From Caballeronia sp. INDeC2 (GTDB lineage Bacteria > Pseudomonadota > Gammaproteobacteria > Burkholderiales > Burkholderiaceae), in contig NZ_JALQDG010000049.1 in NCBI RefSeq assembly GCF_023631325.1, positions 143,206-207,205 of the forward strand: a stretch of 64,000 nucleotides of DNA, in the 5' to 3' direction. Positions 44,616 through 53,125 of this stretch are shown here, in pieces. The translations under genes and the position numbers were made by a program. Under the pieces are notes generated by a model that was not told the origin of the DNA, searched no databases, and saw only the letters and a list, made by a program, of their open reading frames with translations. Within the stretch, counting starts at the first letter, position 1. Every line of letters starts with the position of its first letter.

Positions 44616-45616
44616 GAACGTTCTCCATCAATAAAGCGCAGCGCCTTCGCGAAGAAATCGCGCGCGCCGAAGTTGCCCGACTTGAGCGCGAGGGCAAGCG
44701 ACGTTTCGCCCAGCGCGACGGTGACGGGCACGCCCGGATCGATCGGCGCTCCGATCAGCAGCTTGTCGACGCCGAGCGCCTGTACGACCGCGCCCGAAGT
44801 CTCCCCGCTCGCCACTACGAACTTGCACACGCCGCGCGCCGTCGCCTCGCGTGCGATGGCGGCGAGCGCAACCTCGACGAGCTTGCCCGCAACCCCACGC
44901 CGAGTTTGCGCTAAACCGACACGACTTCATCGGGCGCGGCGGTCGCATAGATCAGGACCGGCTCTTCCGCATGGGTATCGATGAACGCGAGCGCTGCTTC
45001 GACGACGGCTTCGCCACGCGCCAGCGCGCGCGGATCGGCGCGAAACGCCGGGCGCGCGGCGATCCATTCGGCGACCTGTGCGTTGGTCGCCTTCGACGCA
45101 CTGCCCGCCAGCACGAGCGCCGCGCCTGAGACGGCCGGCAAATCCGCCGCCTGCTTGTTCGGCTCGATGAGTCCCGCGCGGCGGAAGTTCTCCGGCAGGC
45201 CGATGGCGACAGCCGAACCGCCCGTGACGAGCGCAATCCGGCGCAGGCTTCGCCCAGCGTGCGCAGTTCGGCGTCGGTGAGCGCGTCCGCGATTGCGAGG
45301 CGGCACGCCGTCCGCCCGCAGACGCGCGATCGCTTCGCGTACCGCGTCCTCGCCCGCCGCGACCGTCGCGCTCGCAACAGGCCGACTGTCGACTTCGATT
45401 GACGCTGCGGGACGCGCACGAGATTGGGATCGCCCATCGGCGTCAGCGGATGGTTCTCCATGCCCGATTCCCTGAGCAGCGTGTCGCTGACGAACAGGTG
45501 TCCGCGATACACCGTGCGCCCGTTCTCCGGAAACGCTGGACAGGCGATGGCGAAATCGCCGCGCGCGCCGGCGGCGAGCGCGTCGAGTAGCGCTTCGGCG
45601 ACGGGGCCGATGTTGA
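44612..45616 (-). pseudogene. otnK: 3-oxo-tetronate kinase, truncated and frameshifted
   Basis: Four-carbon acid sugar kinase (DUF1537 family) remnant. Readable pieces in order are NIGPVAEALLDAL, CPAFPENGRTVYRGHLFV, MENHPLTPMGDPNLVRV, GEDAVREAIARLRADGV, LAIADALTDAELRTLGEA, LVTGGSAVAIGLPENFRRAG, LIYATAAPDEV, KLVEVALAAIA and VCKFVVASGETSGAVVQAL. They lie in different frames, implying at least four single-base shifts plus a TAG after DEVVSV. The first ~90 residues are missing and are replaced in frame by an IS6 transposase piece. It is certainly non-functional. Confidence 0.88.
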
Positions 45617-45852
45617 TCGCCCGATGATCTTGCTCGACAACATTGTTCAAATACTTGCTCTGGCGAATTTTGATCGGTGTTTGCCGCTCCGCGTTGAGAG
45701 CCTCCAGCGCGGCCATGTTCGCACCGCTTTTATCGATTGTCACCGTCTCGGGCTCGCCGATTTGGTCGACTGCCTTTTCGAAGTAACGTCTCGCCGCGGC
45801 CTTGTCACGATGGGCACGCAACAGAAAATCCACCGTATTCCCCTCCTGCCCA
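45617..45852 (-). pseudogene. IS6-family transposase fragment fused in frame to otnK
   Basis: About 80 codons of the DDE domain of an IS6 (IS26/IS240-like) transposase: EGNTVDFLLRAHRDKAAARR, YFEKAVDQIGEP, TIDKSGANMAALEALN and RQSKYLNNVVEQDHRAI. The last motif contains the catalytic-type Glu. It joins otnK without a frame break at about 45616, the kind of fusion left by an IS6-mediated deletion. The upstream half of the transposase is gone, replaced by IS110 sequence. Confidence 0.82.
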
Positions 45853-46010
45853 TGAAGCACTGCGCAACCTGTGGCGTGCCCGTGAAGATGCCGTGAACAT
45901 GCGACTCAAGGCCCGTCAACAACTCAAGGCGTTCCTGCTGCTCCAGGGACGCATCTATCCAGGCAAGACGGCGTGGAGCCGCATGCATCTGCGCTGGCTC
46001 GCCGATCAAG
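45850..46010 (+). pseudogene. IS110-family transposase fragment
   Basis: A rightward frame encodes about 53 residues of the middle region of an IS110/IS1111 transposase (HEALRNLWRAREDAV, RLKARQQLKAFLLLQGRIYPG, AWSRMHLRWLAD). Neither the DEDD domain nor the C-terminal domain is present. It is wedged between the IS6 scrap and the truncated GST gene, so it records a third rearrangement at this spot. Confidence 0.75.
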
Positions 46011-46178
46011 AACGGGAACCGTCGATGTTGGATTCTTTGCCCGGAACGGACCTTTTTGATGCTCTGCATCGTATAGGTTCACGCGAACGAACTCCACCTG
46101 CGAGCCCATTCCTTTCTCTGCCAGCACGATGCGAATGCGAGCCGGGTTGGGGAAACCTTCAATGTCATGGATCTTCAC
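46008..46178 (-). pseudogene. Glutathione S-transferase, N-terminal fragment
   Basis: 57 codons from ATG 46178 encode the thioredoxin-fold start of a GST (MKIHDIEGFPNPARIRIVLA, EKGMGSQVEFVRVNLYDAEH, KNPTSTVPVL with the cis-proline). Homology then stops dead at the IS110 fragment, which removes the rest of the domain and the whole helical C-terminal domain. Confidence 0.78.
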
Positions 46179-46286
46179 TTATGCTGCCTTCAATCGTTTA
46201 TGTGTTGGAGAAAAGATCATTGCGCTGCCCGTATTGCGCACCGGTACTGCTTTAACTTGGCAACTGGCTCATGAGCGCGTCGGCCG

Positions 46287-47258
46287 TTACCCGGGTTGGT
46301 TCAGGAATGCGGTTACGTCTCTCAAAAACAGATCGGGGTATTGGTAGAGCGATCCGTGATTCGAGTCCGGGTAGATGATCAACTGGGCATCCGGCAGGTT
46401 CTGCTGCAGAGTGTAAGAGTTGATCGTGTAGTGGACGATGTCGTTGCTGCCGGAGACCACGAGGATGGGTTGTTTGATCGCATGGAGATAGGCGGTGGAG
46501 TCCTCGCTCGGTACGCCCCACGCTGAAAACGCAGCAACCTGGGCGGGCGCCACCCTTGCGCTGATGGCAGCATCACGATCTGCCTTTCGTGCGTGGATTC
46601 GTGTCAGAAACGCGCGCCCGGCAGCTTGCGATGCATCCGACTTAGTGAAGAAGACGTCGAGCAACAGGTCCTGCTGCGGCGTGCGCTTCTTCGCGAGAAC
46701 GGCCTGGAACTCCGGTGTCAGCGTAGCCATGCCCGCGCCGCCTCGCGGGCCGCTCCCCACCAGCACTACGCGACGGACCAGATCGGGCTGTTCGACAGCC
46801 ACTTCCTGCGCGATGAGGCTTCCCATCGAGAAACCGAGTAGATCGGCTCTTGTGACGCCAAGTGCGCGAATGAAGGCGATCCCCTCCCTTGCCATCGCTT
46901 CGATCGTGGTGGGCACTTCGCCATCCGAACTGCCGACGCCGGCGTTGTCGAAAAGAATCACGTCACGGTCACGCGCGAAGCCATCGATGATTTTCGGGTC
47001 CCAGCCATCCAGGTTGCCCACGAAGTGCTGGAAGAACACCAGCGGAATACCGCCGCGTTTTCCGAATCGACGATAGGCGATCCGCGTGCCGTCGACATTG
47101 ATGAACCGGGTGGGTGCTGTCTGGAAGGTGGTCGAGTTACCGTTCACCGGCGCGGTCCTGCCGCTTGCTGCATTCGCGGGCATCAGGTAGAAAGCCGCCG
47201 CGAGAACGGACACAGTAAGGCTCAAGCGAAGGCCGGAGGTTTTGCTGAAATGCTTCAT
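46287..47258 (-). CDS. Secreted alpha/beta-hydrolase
   Basis: 323 residues with an N-terminal signal peptide (LRLSLTVSVLAAAFYLMPANA). The fold shows the oxyanion region VFFQHFVGNLDGWD, DNAGVGSSDG, the nucleophile elbow GFSMGS and a late His (SNHGSLYQYP) with an acid in SGSNDIVHY. ATG 47258 has AGGAAA upstream. Similar proteins act as esterases, epoxide or haloperoxidase-type enzymes; no substrate is evident. The neighbouring frameshifted MFS gene runs in the same direction. Confidence 0.82.
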   Translation of the reverse strand: MKHFSKTSGLRLSLTVSVLAAAFYLMPANAASGRTAPVNGNSTTFQTAPTRFINVDGTRIAYRRFGKRGGIPLVFFQHFVGNLDGWDPKIIDGFARDRDVILFDNAGVGSSDGEVPTTIEAMAREGIAFIRALGVTRADLLGFSMGSLIAQEVAVEQPDLVRRVVLVGSGPRGGAGMATLTPEFQAVLAKKRTPQQDLLLDVFFTKSDASQAAGRAFLTRIHARKADRDAAISARVAPAQVAAFSAWGVPSEDSTAYLHAIKQPILVVSGSNDIVHYTINSYTLQQNLPDAQLIIYPDSNHGSLYQYPDLFLRDVTAFLNQPG

Positions 47259-47385
47259 GGTGGTTTTCCTGTCATGGTGGGATTTCAATGCAACGATCGG
47301 AGTCAGCGGACGCAATGCCCTGAGTATGCGAGGGGGCGCGGGGTCAGGCGGACTCTTCGCTGGAAAAGTCCGGACGCAATGACTT

Positions 47386-48646
47386 TCACGAAAGATCCGC
47401 TTCGATCAGGACTGCGGCTCGTCCGGTTTGCAGCCGATCCGATCTGGCCGCGGCCAGCACACCCAGTTGTCCCGTGAAAGCAAGGACGCAAAGTCCCGCG
47501 GATAACAACGGCAATTGCGCGAGACGAAAGCCTGCGCCGAGCGCGATGCCGCCGAGTGCCGCCCCAGCCGCGCTGCCAAGATAGTGAGCTGAACTCTGCA
47601 GCGCCACCACGACGCTTCCCTTGTCGGGATGCAACGTAAGCAGCCGATGTTGCTGGGGCGCTTGTGAAGACCAGGCTGCAACACCCCATACCCCGAAGAG
47701 TGCGAATGCTGAAGCCTGATGTGACATCGCTTTTTCCATCGACATGAACACGACGAACATGAGTACGAGGACGACCGACATGAGCCATTCCGGACGTCCG
47801 GTGGCGTCGATAAGCGTGCCGCAAAGATAGACACCGATAACCCCGCCGAGGCTCCCCATCCAGAGGTAAGGGAGCGGGTCGGGAAGGCGCGTGGTCGCAT
47901 GCATCAGCGGCGCGATAAAGGTGTACAGTCCGATTGATGCGGCGGACGTGACAAACGAGACACCAATAGTCGCAGCGACGCGTGGGTCCACAAGCACGGC
48001 AATGCGTTGGGGAAACGACGGCGGCGATGCGGCGGCAACTCATCGGCATCAGCAATTCGACGCCCGCAAACGCGAGTAACCCGAGCATCGCAATCAACCA
48101 CATCGCGCTTCTCCAGCCGAAATGTCTCGCGAGAACGAGACCCCCCGGCACGCCGACAGCCGTTCCCAGTGCGAGTCCGCCGACGACTAGTCCGAGCGCC
48201 CGCCCGCGTCGTGTGAGGGAAACCACGCTCGCAGCGGCGCTGAACGCAATCGGACTATAGAGTCCTGCGCCCACTCCGGCCGCCGCGCGTGACAGCAGCA
48301 GTGTGGAAAGCCCGGTAGCCGTCGCGCTCAGCACGTCCGCCAATGTGAACAGGACGAGCCCCGCGCCGAGCACCAGCCGGACAGGCCTGCGGGCGGTCAG
48401 CGCACCGAAAAGCGGCGCTGTAATGGCGTAGCAGGCGGTGAAAATCGTGGCCGTCTGCCCTGCAACCGAGGCTGGAACATTGGAGCGCGAACCTATGCCG
48501 GGCAGCAGGCCTGCCATGATGTAGGCATCAATCCCGAGTGCAAACGTGCCGAGACAAAGCGGAAGAATGTTGAACAATCGGACTCCAAGAAAACGCTGAC
48601 TGCGGGGCCGAAGACATCCCCGACGAAGCGACTTCGGGTTTGCCAC
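47386..48646 (-). pseudogene. MFS transporter (DHA1/arabinose-efflux type) with frameshift
   Basis: Two frames together make one 12-helix MFS protein of about 415 residues. The first frame covers FNILPLCLGTFALGIDAYIMAG to VELLMPMSCRRIAAVV. The second starts at QRIAVLVDPRVAATIG and runs through VWGVAAWSSQAPQQHRLL to the stop at 47386. The switch falls near 48000-48025, next to a run of four C on the coding strand (48009-48012). A one-base indel inactivated the gene, or it is a sequencing error. The LysR gene at 48737 is divergent and may have regulated it. Confidence 0.8.
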
Positions 48647-48736
48647 GAAGGTGTCGGCGGTCGTGCAAAATGTATCAGGGGTACCTGCCGCCGGGAATCC
48701 GGCAAGATTTCACCTTGCTTGTGAGAATTTGCACCG

Positions 48737-49597
48737 ATGTTCGACTGGAACGACATGAGGCATTTCATAGCTTTGGCGGAGGCCGGCACGTTGTCGGGCG
48801 CGGCCCGGGCGATGAAGGTGGACCACGCTACCGTCGCGCGGCACATTGCGGCGCTCGAGCACGCGTTGGGCGAAAGACTGGTAGACCGGCTCGCGAGACG
48901 GTGGCAGTTGACGGAGGCGGGCCGCGAAGTGGCTAGCGCGGCTGAAGGTATGCTGGCACAGGCCCATGCGCTGGAAAGAGGAGTGCGGGCGCGAAAAACG
49001 ACGGCACGCGCGAAGGTAACGGTGAGTGCGCCGCCTTCCCTCGCGGGCGCCTTCCTCGCGTTGCGCATGGCAGAGTTGGGCTTGCGGCATCCCGAACTCG
49101 ATCTGGTTCTGCTAGGCAACCAGTCCTTCATCTCGCTAGGTCGCCAGGAGGCGGACATTGCAGTGCGCCTGTCCAGACCGACTGAAATGACCAATGTCGC
49201 GCGTAGGGTAGGCAGGATGGCCTATCGTCTGTACGCGGCACCAGGCTATACCGAACTGCCCGGCGAAGCATGGCAATTCATTGCTTACGACTCGTCGCTC
49301 GATCATGTACCCGAACAGGAATGGCTGTACCGCTTTGCCGACGGCCGCCGGATTCGATTCAGGAGCAATGATTTGACGAGCCAGCTTGCCGCGGCACGCA
49401 TGGGTTTGGGCATCGCCGTATTGCCGCGCTTTTTCGCCGAGGCCGACAAAGGTGTGCTGGCTCTGCACACGGAAGAAAAGCTGTGGCGTGACATCTATCT
49501 CGCGGCTCACTCCGATACACGACGAAATGCGGCTATACGCGTGGTGATGGATCTAATCGCCGAAAAGCTCGCCGACGAATTCGTCGGGCACGCGTAA
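48737..49597 (+). CDS. LysR-family transcriptional regulator
   Basis: 286 residues. The N-terminal HTH (MRHFIALAEAGTLSGAARAM, DHATVARHIAALEHALGERL) and a substrate-binding domain (~90-280) with the usual MGLGIAVLPRFF segment near the end are clear. No Shine-Dalgarno of note precedes ATG 48737. It is divergent from the broken MFS gene, a typical LysR-target arrangement. Confidence 0.9.
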   Translation: MFDWNDMRHFIALAEAGTLSGAARAMKVDHATVARHIAALEHALGERLVDRLARRWQLTEAGREVASAAEGMLAQAHALERGVRARKTTARAKVTVSAPPSLAGAFLALRMAELGLRHPELDLVLLGNQSFISLGRQEADIAVRLSRPTEMTNVARRVGRMAYRLYAAPGYTELPGEAWQFIAYDSSLDHVPEQEWLYRFADGRRIRFRSNDLTSQLAAARMGLGIAVLPRFFAEADKGVLALHTEEKLWRDIYLAAHSDTRRNAAIRVVMDLIAEKLADEFVGHA

Positions 49598-49841
49598 TCA
49601 AATGGGTGGCTGGCTATCCGGGCGCTGTCCGGCCGACGGGTAGGTCTCGGTGACGAGACCGCGGTGCTCGTCGCCTCGAGCTCCGGCCGGAGCACGTTAC
49701 GGTCCAAAGCAAGATCGAGTCGGTCGCATCGCCGAACTCACACCGTGGATCGTTGTCGGTCGGTCCCGTACCGCAGCCTGACAATCACCATCTCGCGTCA
49801 AGACGTTGCTGGGGCAACGCTTACGTTTGAGTGTGCTGAGA

Positions 49842-50693
49842 TCAACCTGGTCCGTCGCTGGCTGCGGCTAGGAGCGGCACGATCAAATCGCTGACCGGGC
49901 TGGGGATTCCGTGTGCTTGGCCACATCGCTGTATGACCCCATTTCGGGTATCCCATTCGAGAGGTCGTCTAGCCTGCCGGTCGGCGAGGATCGATGTGCC
50001 GAGCTCGGCCGGTGCGCATTTGAATGCATCGACGATCTCTTGGATGACCTCGTTCAGATAAGCGATCGAAAGGGTTTCGATATCGGACCGGGAGTACATG
50101 CCGGCGCGGCGGCCCGTCAGGACCATCAATCCGGCAACTGCGTTCTGAAGCAGTTTTCGCCACGCGGCACTTGTGAAATCTTCGGTCACTTCCACGGAAC
50201 AGCGGGTATCGCGCAACGCCGCGAGAACGATTCGAGCGGCCGGCGTGTCCGGCAAGGTGAGCTTTGGCTTCGCACGCAGCCATACCGATGCATCCGATTC
50301 GCGTTGAGCAGGAAACCAGACCGCCGAGGGCAGAACCTGATCTCGCGACAGGTAAGGCGCGAAGAGCGTCTTCTGCTCGACGCCGTTCTGCAACACACAA
50401 GCCACGGTCTTCTCACTGCACAACGCGGACAGCCACTTCGACGCGGCTTCGACCTGCGTGGTCTTCACCGCGACGAATACGAGATCGAACGTCGTTTCGA
50501 TGTCGGCGGGATCGGTCCGCACGGGTCCCGGCACGCGAATCCGGCCGCCTTCGAATCGCAGCTCCAAATGGTCGTGTGCCGTGCGGCCGAATAGCGCCGG
50601 TGTACGGTCTGCTTCGTGAAGCGCGGCCGCCACCGTGGTGCCGATTGCGCCAGGGCCCACGAGGGCGATCGTTGGAGGGGCGGTCATCGGCAT
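49842..50693 (-). CDS. 2-dehydropantoate 2-reductase-like oxidoreductase (ApbA/PanE family)
   Basis: 283 residues. The NADP-binding motif is IALVGPGAIGTTVAAAL, with VFVAVKTTQ and LQNGVEQ in the Rossmann domain and the conserved Lys/Asn of KLLQNAVAGLMVL in the helical C-terminal domain, followed by SPVSDLIVPLL at the end. It is slightly shorter than PanE (about 300). It lies 37 bp downstream of an MFS gene on the same strand, so it may be a catabolic ketoacid reductase rather than pantothenate biosynthesis. Confidence 0.85.
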   Translation of the reverse strand: MPMTAPPTIALVGPGAIGTTVAAALHEADRTPALFGRTAHDHLELRFEGGRIRVPGPVRTDPADIETTFDLVFVAVKTTQVEAASKWLSALCSEKTVACVLQNGVEQKTLFAPYLSRDQVLPSAVWFPAQRESDASVWLRAKPKLTLPDTPAARIVLAALRDTRCSVEVTEDFTSAAWRKLLQNAVAGLMVLTGRRAGMYSRSDIETLSIAYLNEVIQEIVDAFKCAPAELGTSILADRQARRPLEWDTRNGVIQRCGQAHGIPSPVSDLIVPLLAAASDGPG

Positions 50694-50730
50694 AGGCTTC
50701 CTGGTTCGATAGGCGTCGTACTTGGCAAGC

Positions 50731-51861
50731 TCACGTCGTGCTCAGATGACGACGAAGCGCAAGCGCTACTGGAAAGATGGCCAGCGCAGTAGCGGCGGTC
50801 GCAATCGTCGCGCCGTGCACGCCGATCCGATCGCCCAGCAGTCCGTACGCAACCGGAGCGAGTGCTCCCGAGGCGATCGTGCCGGTGTAGAAAAGCGCGA
50901 ACGCTCGCTCGGTGCGGCAGACTGGCGTAAGTTCGGGCACCGTGCCGTAAAGCACCGACGACGTGCCATTGAGCATCACGCCGAGCAGCGGCAACAGGGT
51001 CATCACGGGCGCGAGCGGCAGCCAGATCACGGCGAGAATCAGCAGCGCGGTGGCGCCTTCGGTGGTGAACACCGTACCGAGCACACCGACGCGCGCACCA
51101 AGCCAGCCGCAAGCGAACTTGCCCGCTGCGCCGCCGATGAAGACCAGCGCCAGCGCCGTACCCATCATTTGCGGGGAGATGCCTTTCGAGCGCAGAAGAA
51201 ACGGCAGGAAGGTGAGCAATCCCATCCGCACGGCGGTATCGAGCACGCCGATCGAGAACAGCAGCGAGAATCCCGTTCGCGAGCCCGTCGTGGTGTCGCT
51301 CGCCGTCGCTTCGGCTGCCGACTCGCTTTCGCGAACCGAAGGGAGAAAAAGTGCTATGACCAGCGCTACTATGATGCCGATGGTCGACATCGCCCAAAGC
51401 GCATGACGCCACGGCATGAAAGTGATGAGCAGCGATACGGCTGTTGGTAGCGCGGACTTGCCGAGATCGCCCGCGAAGTTATAGACGCTGAGCGGCGCGC
51501 GGGCGTTGCGTCCGTATGCACGCGACACGGCCCCCGACGCCAGGGGATGCTGCGTACTCGATCCGCAACCCGAGACGGCAAGCGCGACGCATAGACCCAG
51601 CAAGGAGCCGGACATGCCCGCGAGGGCATAGCCCAGGCCTGCGAGTAACGTGCCGATTGCGAGCGTCGCGCGCGTCCCCACAATGCGCGCCAGACTGCCG
51701 GCAGGCACTTGCAGCGTCGCCATGGTGCCCGCGTAGATGCCGCGCAAGAGCGCGAGCGCTCCGTAACCGAGCCCAAAATCCGCCTGCCATGTCGGCAACA
51801 ACGCATAGATCATGTCCGTGTAGCCGTCGTGCAGTGCGTGTGCCGTACAAGCAAGCCACAA
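50731..51861 (-). CDS. MFS transporter
   Basis: 376 residues with about 12 hydrophobic helices (starting HALHDGYTDMIYALLPTWQA, later AVSGCGSSTQHPLASGAVS). The family resembles fosmidomycin-resistance/AraJ-type permeases. The start is doubtful: only TTG 51861 is in frame after a stop, it lacks a ribosome site, and homology seems to begin at once, so a few N-terminal residues may be lost. It precedes the PanE-like gene. The LysR gene at 52072 is divergent. Confidence 0.8.
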   Translation of the reverse strand: MWLACTAHALHDGYTDMIYALLPTWQADFGLGYGALALLRGIYAGTMATLQVPAGSLARIVGTRATLAIGTLLAGLGYALAGMSGSLLGLCVALAVSGCGSSTQHPLASGAVSRAYGRNARAPLSVYNFAGDLGKSALPTAVSLLITFMPWRHALWAMSTIGIIVALVIALFLPSVRESESAAEATASDTTTGSRTGFSLLFSIGVLDTAVRMGLLTFLPFLLRSKGISPQMMGTALALVFIGGAAGKFACGWLGARVGVLGTVFTTEGATALLILAVIWLPLAPVMTLLPLLGVMLNGTSSVLYGTVPELTPVCRTERAFALFYTGTIASGALAPVAYGLLGDRIGVHGATIATAATALAIFPVALALRRHLSTT

Positions 51862-52071
51862 AACACGTGTGCGTTGCCCAGAGCGGACCGGATCGGGCTG
51901 ATTGGCTGCGCTCGTCGCCGGCGCGGGGAGGAAAGTCGCATGCGTTGAACCAGGGCGCGCGAGTGTGATTCACGCCGCGCATATCGTTGCAAGGCAGTCC
52001 AAATCCTACGGTCGCTCCGACTGTGCAACAACTGACTTAAAAATTGAGCCAGACGGGAGAAAAAGTCACCT

Positions 52072-53043
52072 ATGAGTACGGACGAGCGCGCGACAACGGA
52101 TACCGAAAAATTGCCCCCTTTGAATGCCTTGCGGTACTTCCAAGCGGTGGCCCGTCTCGGCAGCTTCGCGGCTGCAGCGAACGAACTTCACGTCACGCAT
52201 TGGGCTGTGGGCAAGCAAATCCGCATGCTGGAAGACTGGTTCGGCGTTCCCTTATTCGAACGGCGTGCGCGCGGCGTTGTGCCCACCGACGAGGGTACAA
52301 CGCTGCTCGGCGATGTCAACGGTGCGTTTGCGCGCCTGAGCAGTTCGGTGGGTCGGCTACGTCGCGAATCGATTGCGCGTCGTATCAAGGGTGTCGTGCG
52401 CGTGAATGCGCTGGCGAGCTTCGCACTTTGCTGGCTCATTCCCCGTCTGGCGGAGTTTCAGGCGCGTTATCCCGAGGTGGATGTGCGGCTCTCAACCACC
52501 TCGCGCCGATTGCGCTATGTCAGCGATGCATTCGACATCGGCGTGCGTTCTGGACCTGAGGAAGCGGCAGGCGTCAGAACGTCGATTCTCATGCCTGACT
52601 TGCGTTTGCCCGCTTGCAGTCCGAAGTTATTGGTCAGTCATCCGGTTGGAACGGTCAACGATTTGCGCAATCACATGCTTCTGCACTCGACGAGTACTCG
52701 TACAGCCTGGTCTGAATGGTTGCGGGAGGCAGGCGAGCCGAACATGCAGGGCGCGCGTCATCTCCACTTCGATCACGTGTTTCTGCAGTTAGCGGCGGCG
52801 ACAGAAGGTCTCGGCGTGACCTTGGCGTCGTTGTCCCTCATCGAGCGCGAGATCGCCACGGGGCGGCTCGTGTGTCCGTTTCCGGGGCCCGTATGGCGCG
52901 GGCCGGATTACACCTTGGTCACCAATGCTGATCGTGCAGACGATGAAGCGGTAAAAGCTTTCAGGAAGTGGATATTTGCCGCGGCGAAAGTCAGTTCGGC
53001 GGCTACTGTTCGGTGGACACGACACGAGAGAATAAGAGTTTGA
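52072..53043 (+). CDS. LysR-family transcriptional regulator (GcvA-like)
   Basis: 323 residues. The HTH segment PPLNALRYFQAVARLGSFAA, ANELHVTHWAVGKQIRMLE is of the GcvA/AmpR subgroup (Leu-Phe-Glu-Arg after the recognition helix: VPLFERRARGVVPTDEG). The effector domain has the family DFDIGVR-like segment (AFDIGVRSGPE). It is divergent from the MFS-panE pair and probably controls it. ATG 52072 follows a weak GGAGAAA. Confidence 0.9.
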   Translation: MSTDERATTDTEKLPPLNALRYFQAVARLGSFAAAANELHVTHWAVGKQIRMLEDWFGVPLFERRARGVVPTDEGTTLLGDVNGAFARLSSSVGRLRRESIARRIKGVVRVNALASFALCWLIPRLAEFQARYPEVDVRLSTTSRRLRYVSDAFDIGVRSGPEEAAGVRTSILMPDLRLPACSPKLLVSHPVGTVNDLRNHMLLHSTSTRTAWSEWLREAGEPNMQGARHLHFDHVFLQLAAATEGLGVTLASLSLIEREIATGRLVCPFPGPVWRGPDYTLVTNADRADDEAVKAFRKWIFAAAKVSSAATVRWTRHERIRV

Positions 53044-53125
53044 ATGCTGCCTTGAGCCATCAAGAGGCGACGGCGTAAGCGCACGGACGACGAAGGATAC
53101 GAAGTCGCCGTCCGTATGGTCGAGT

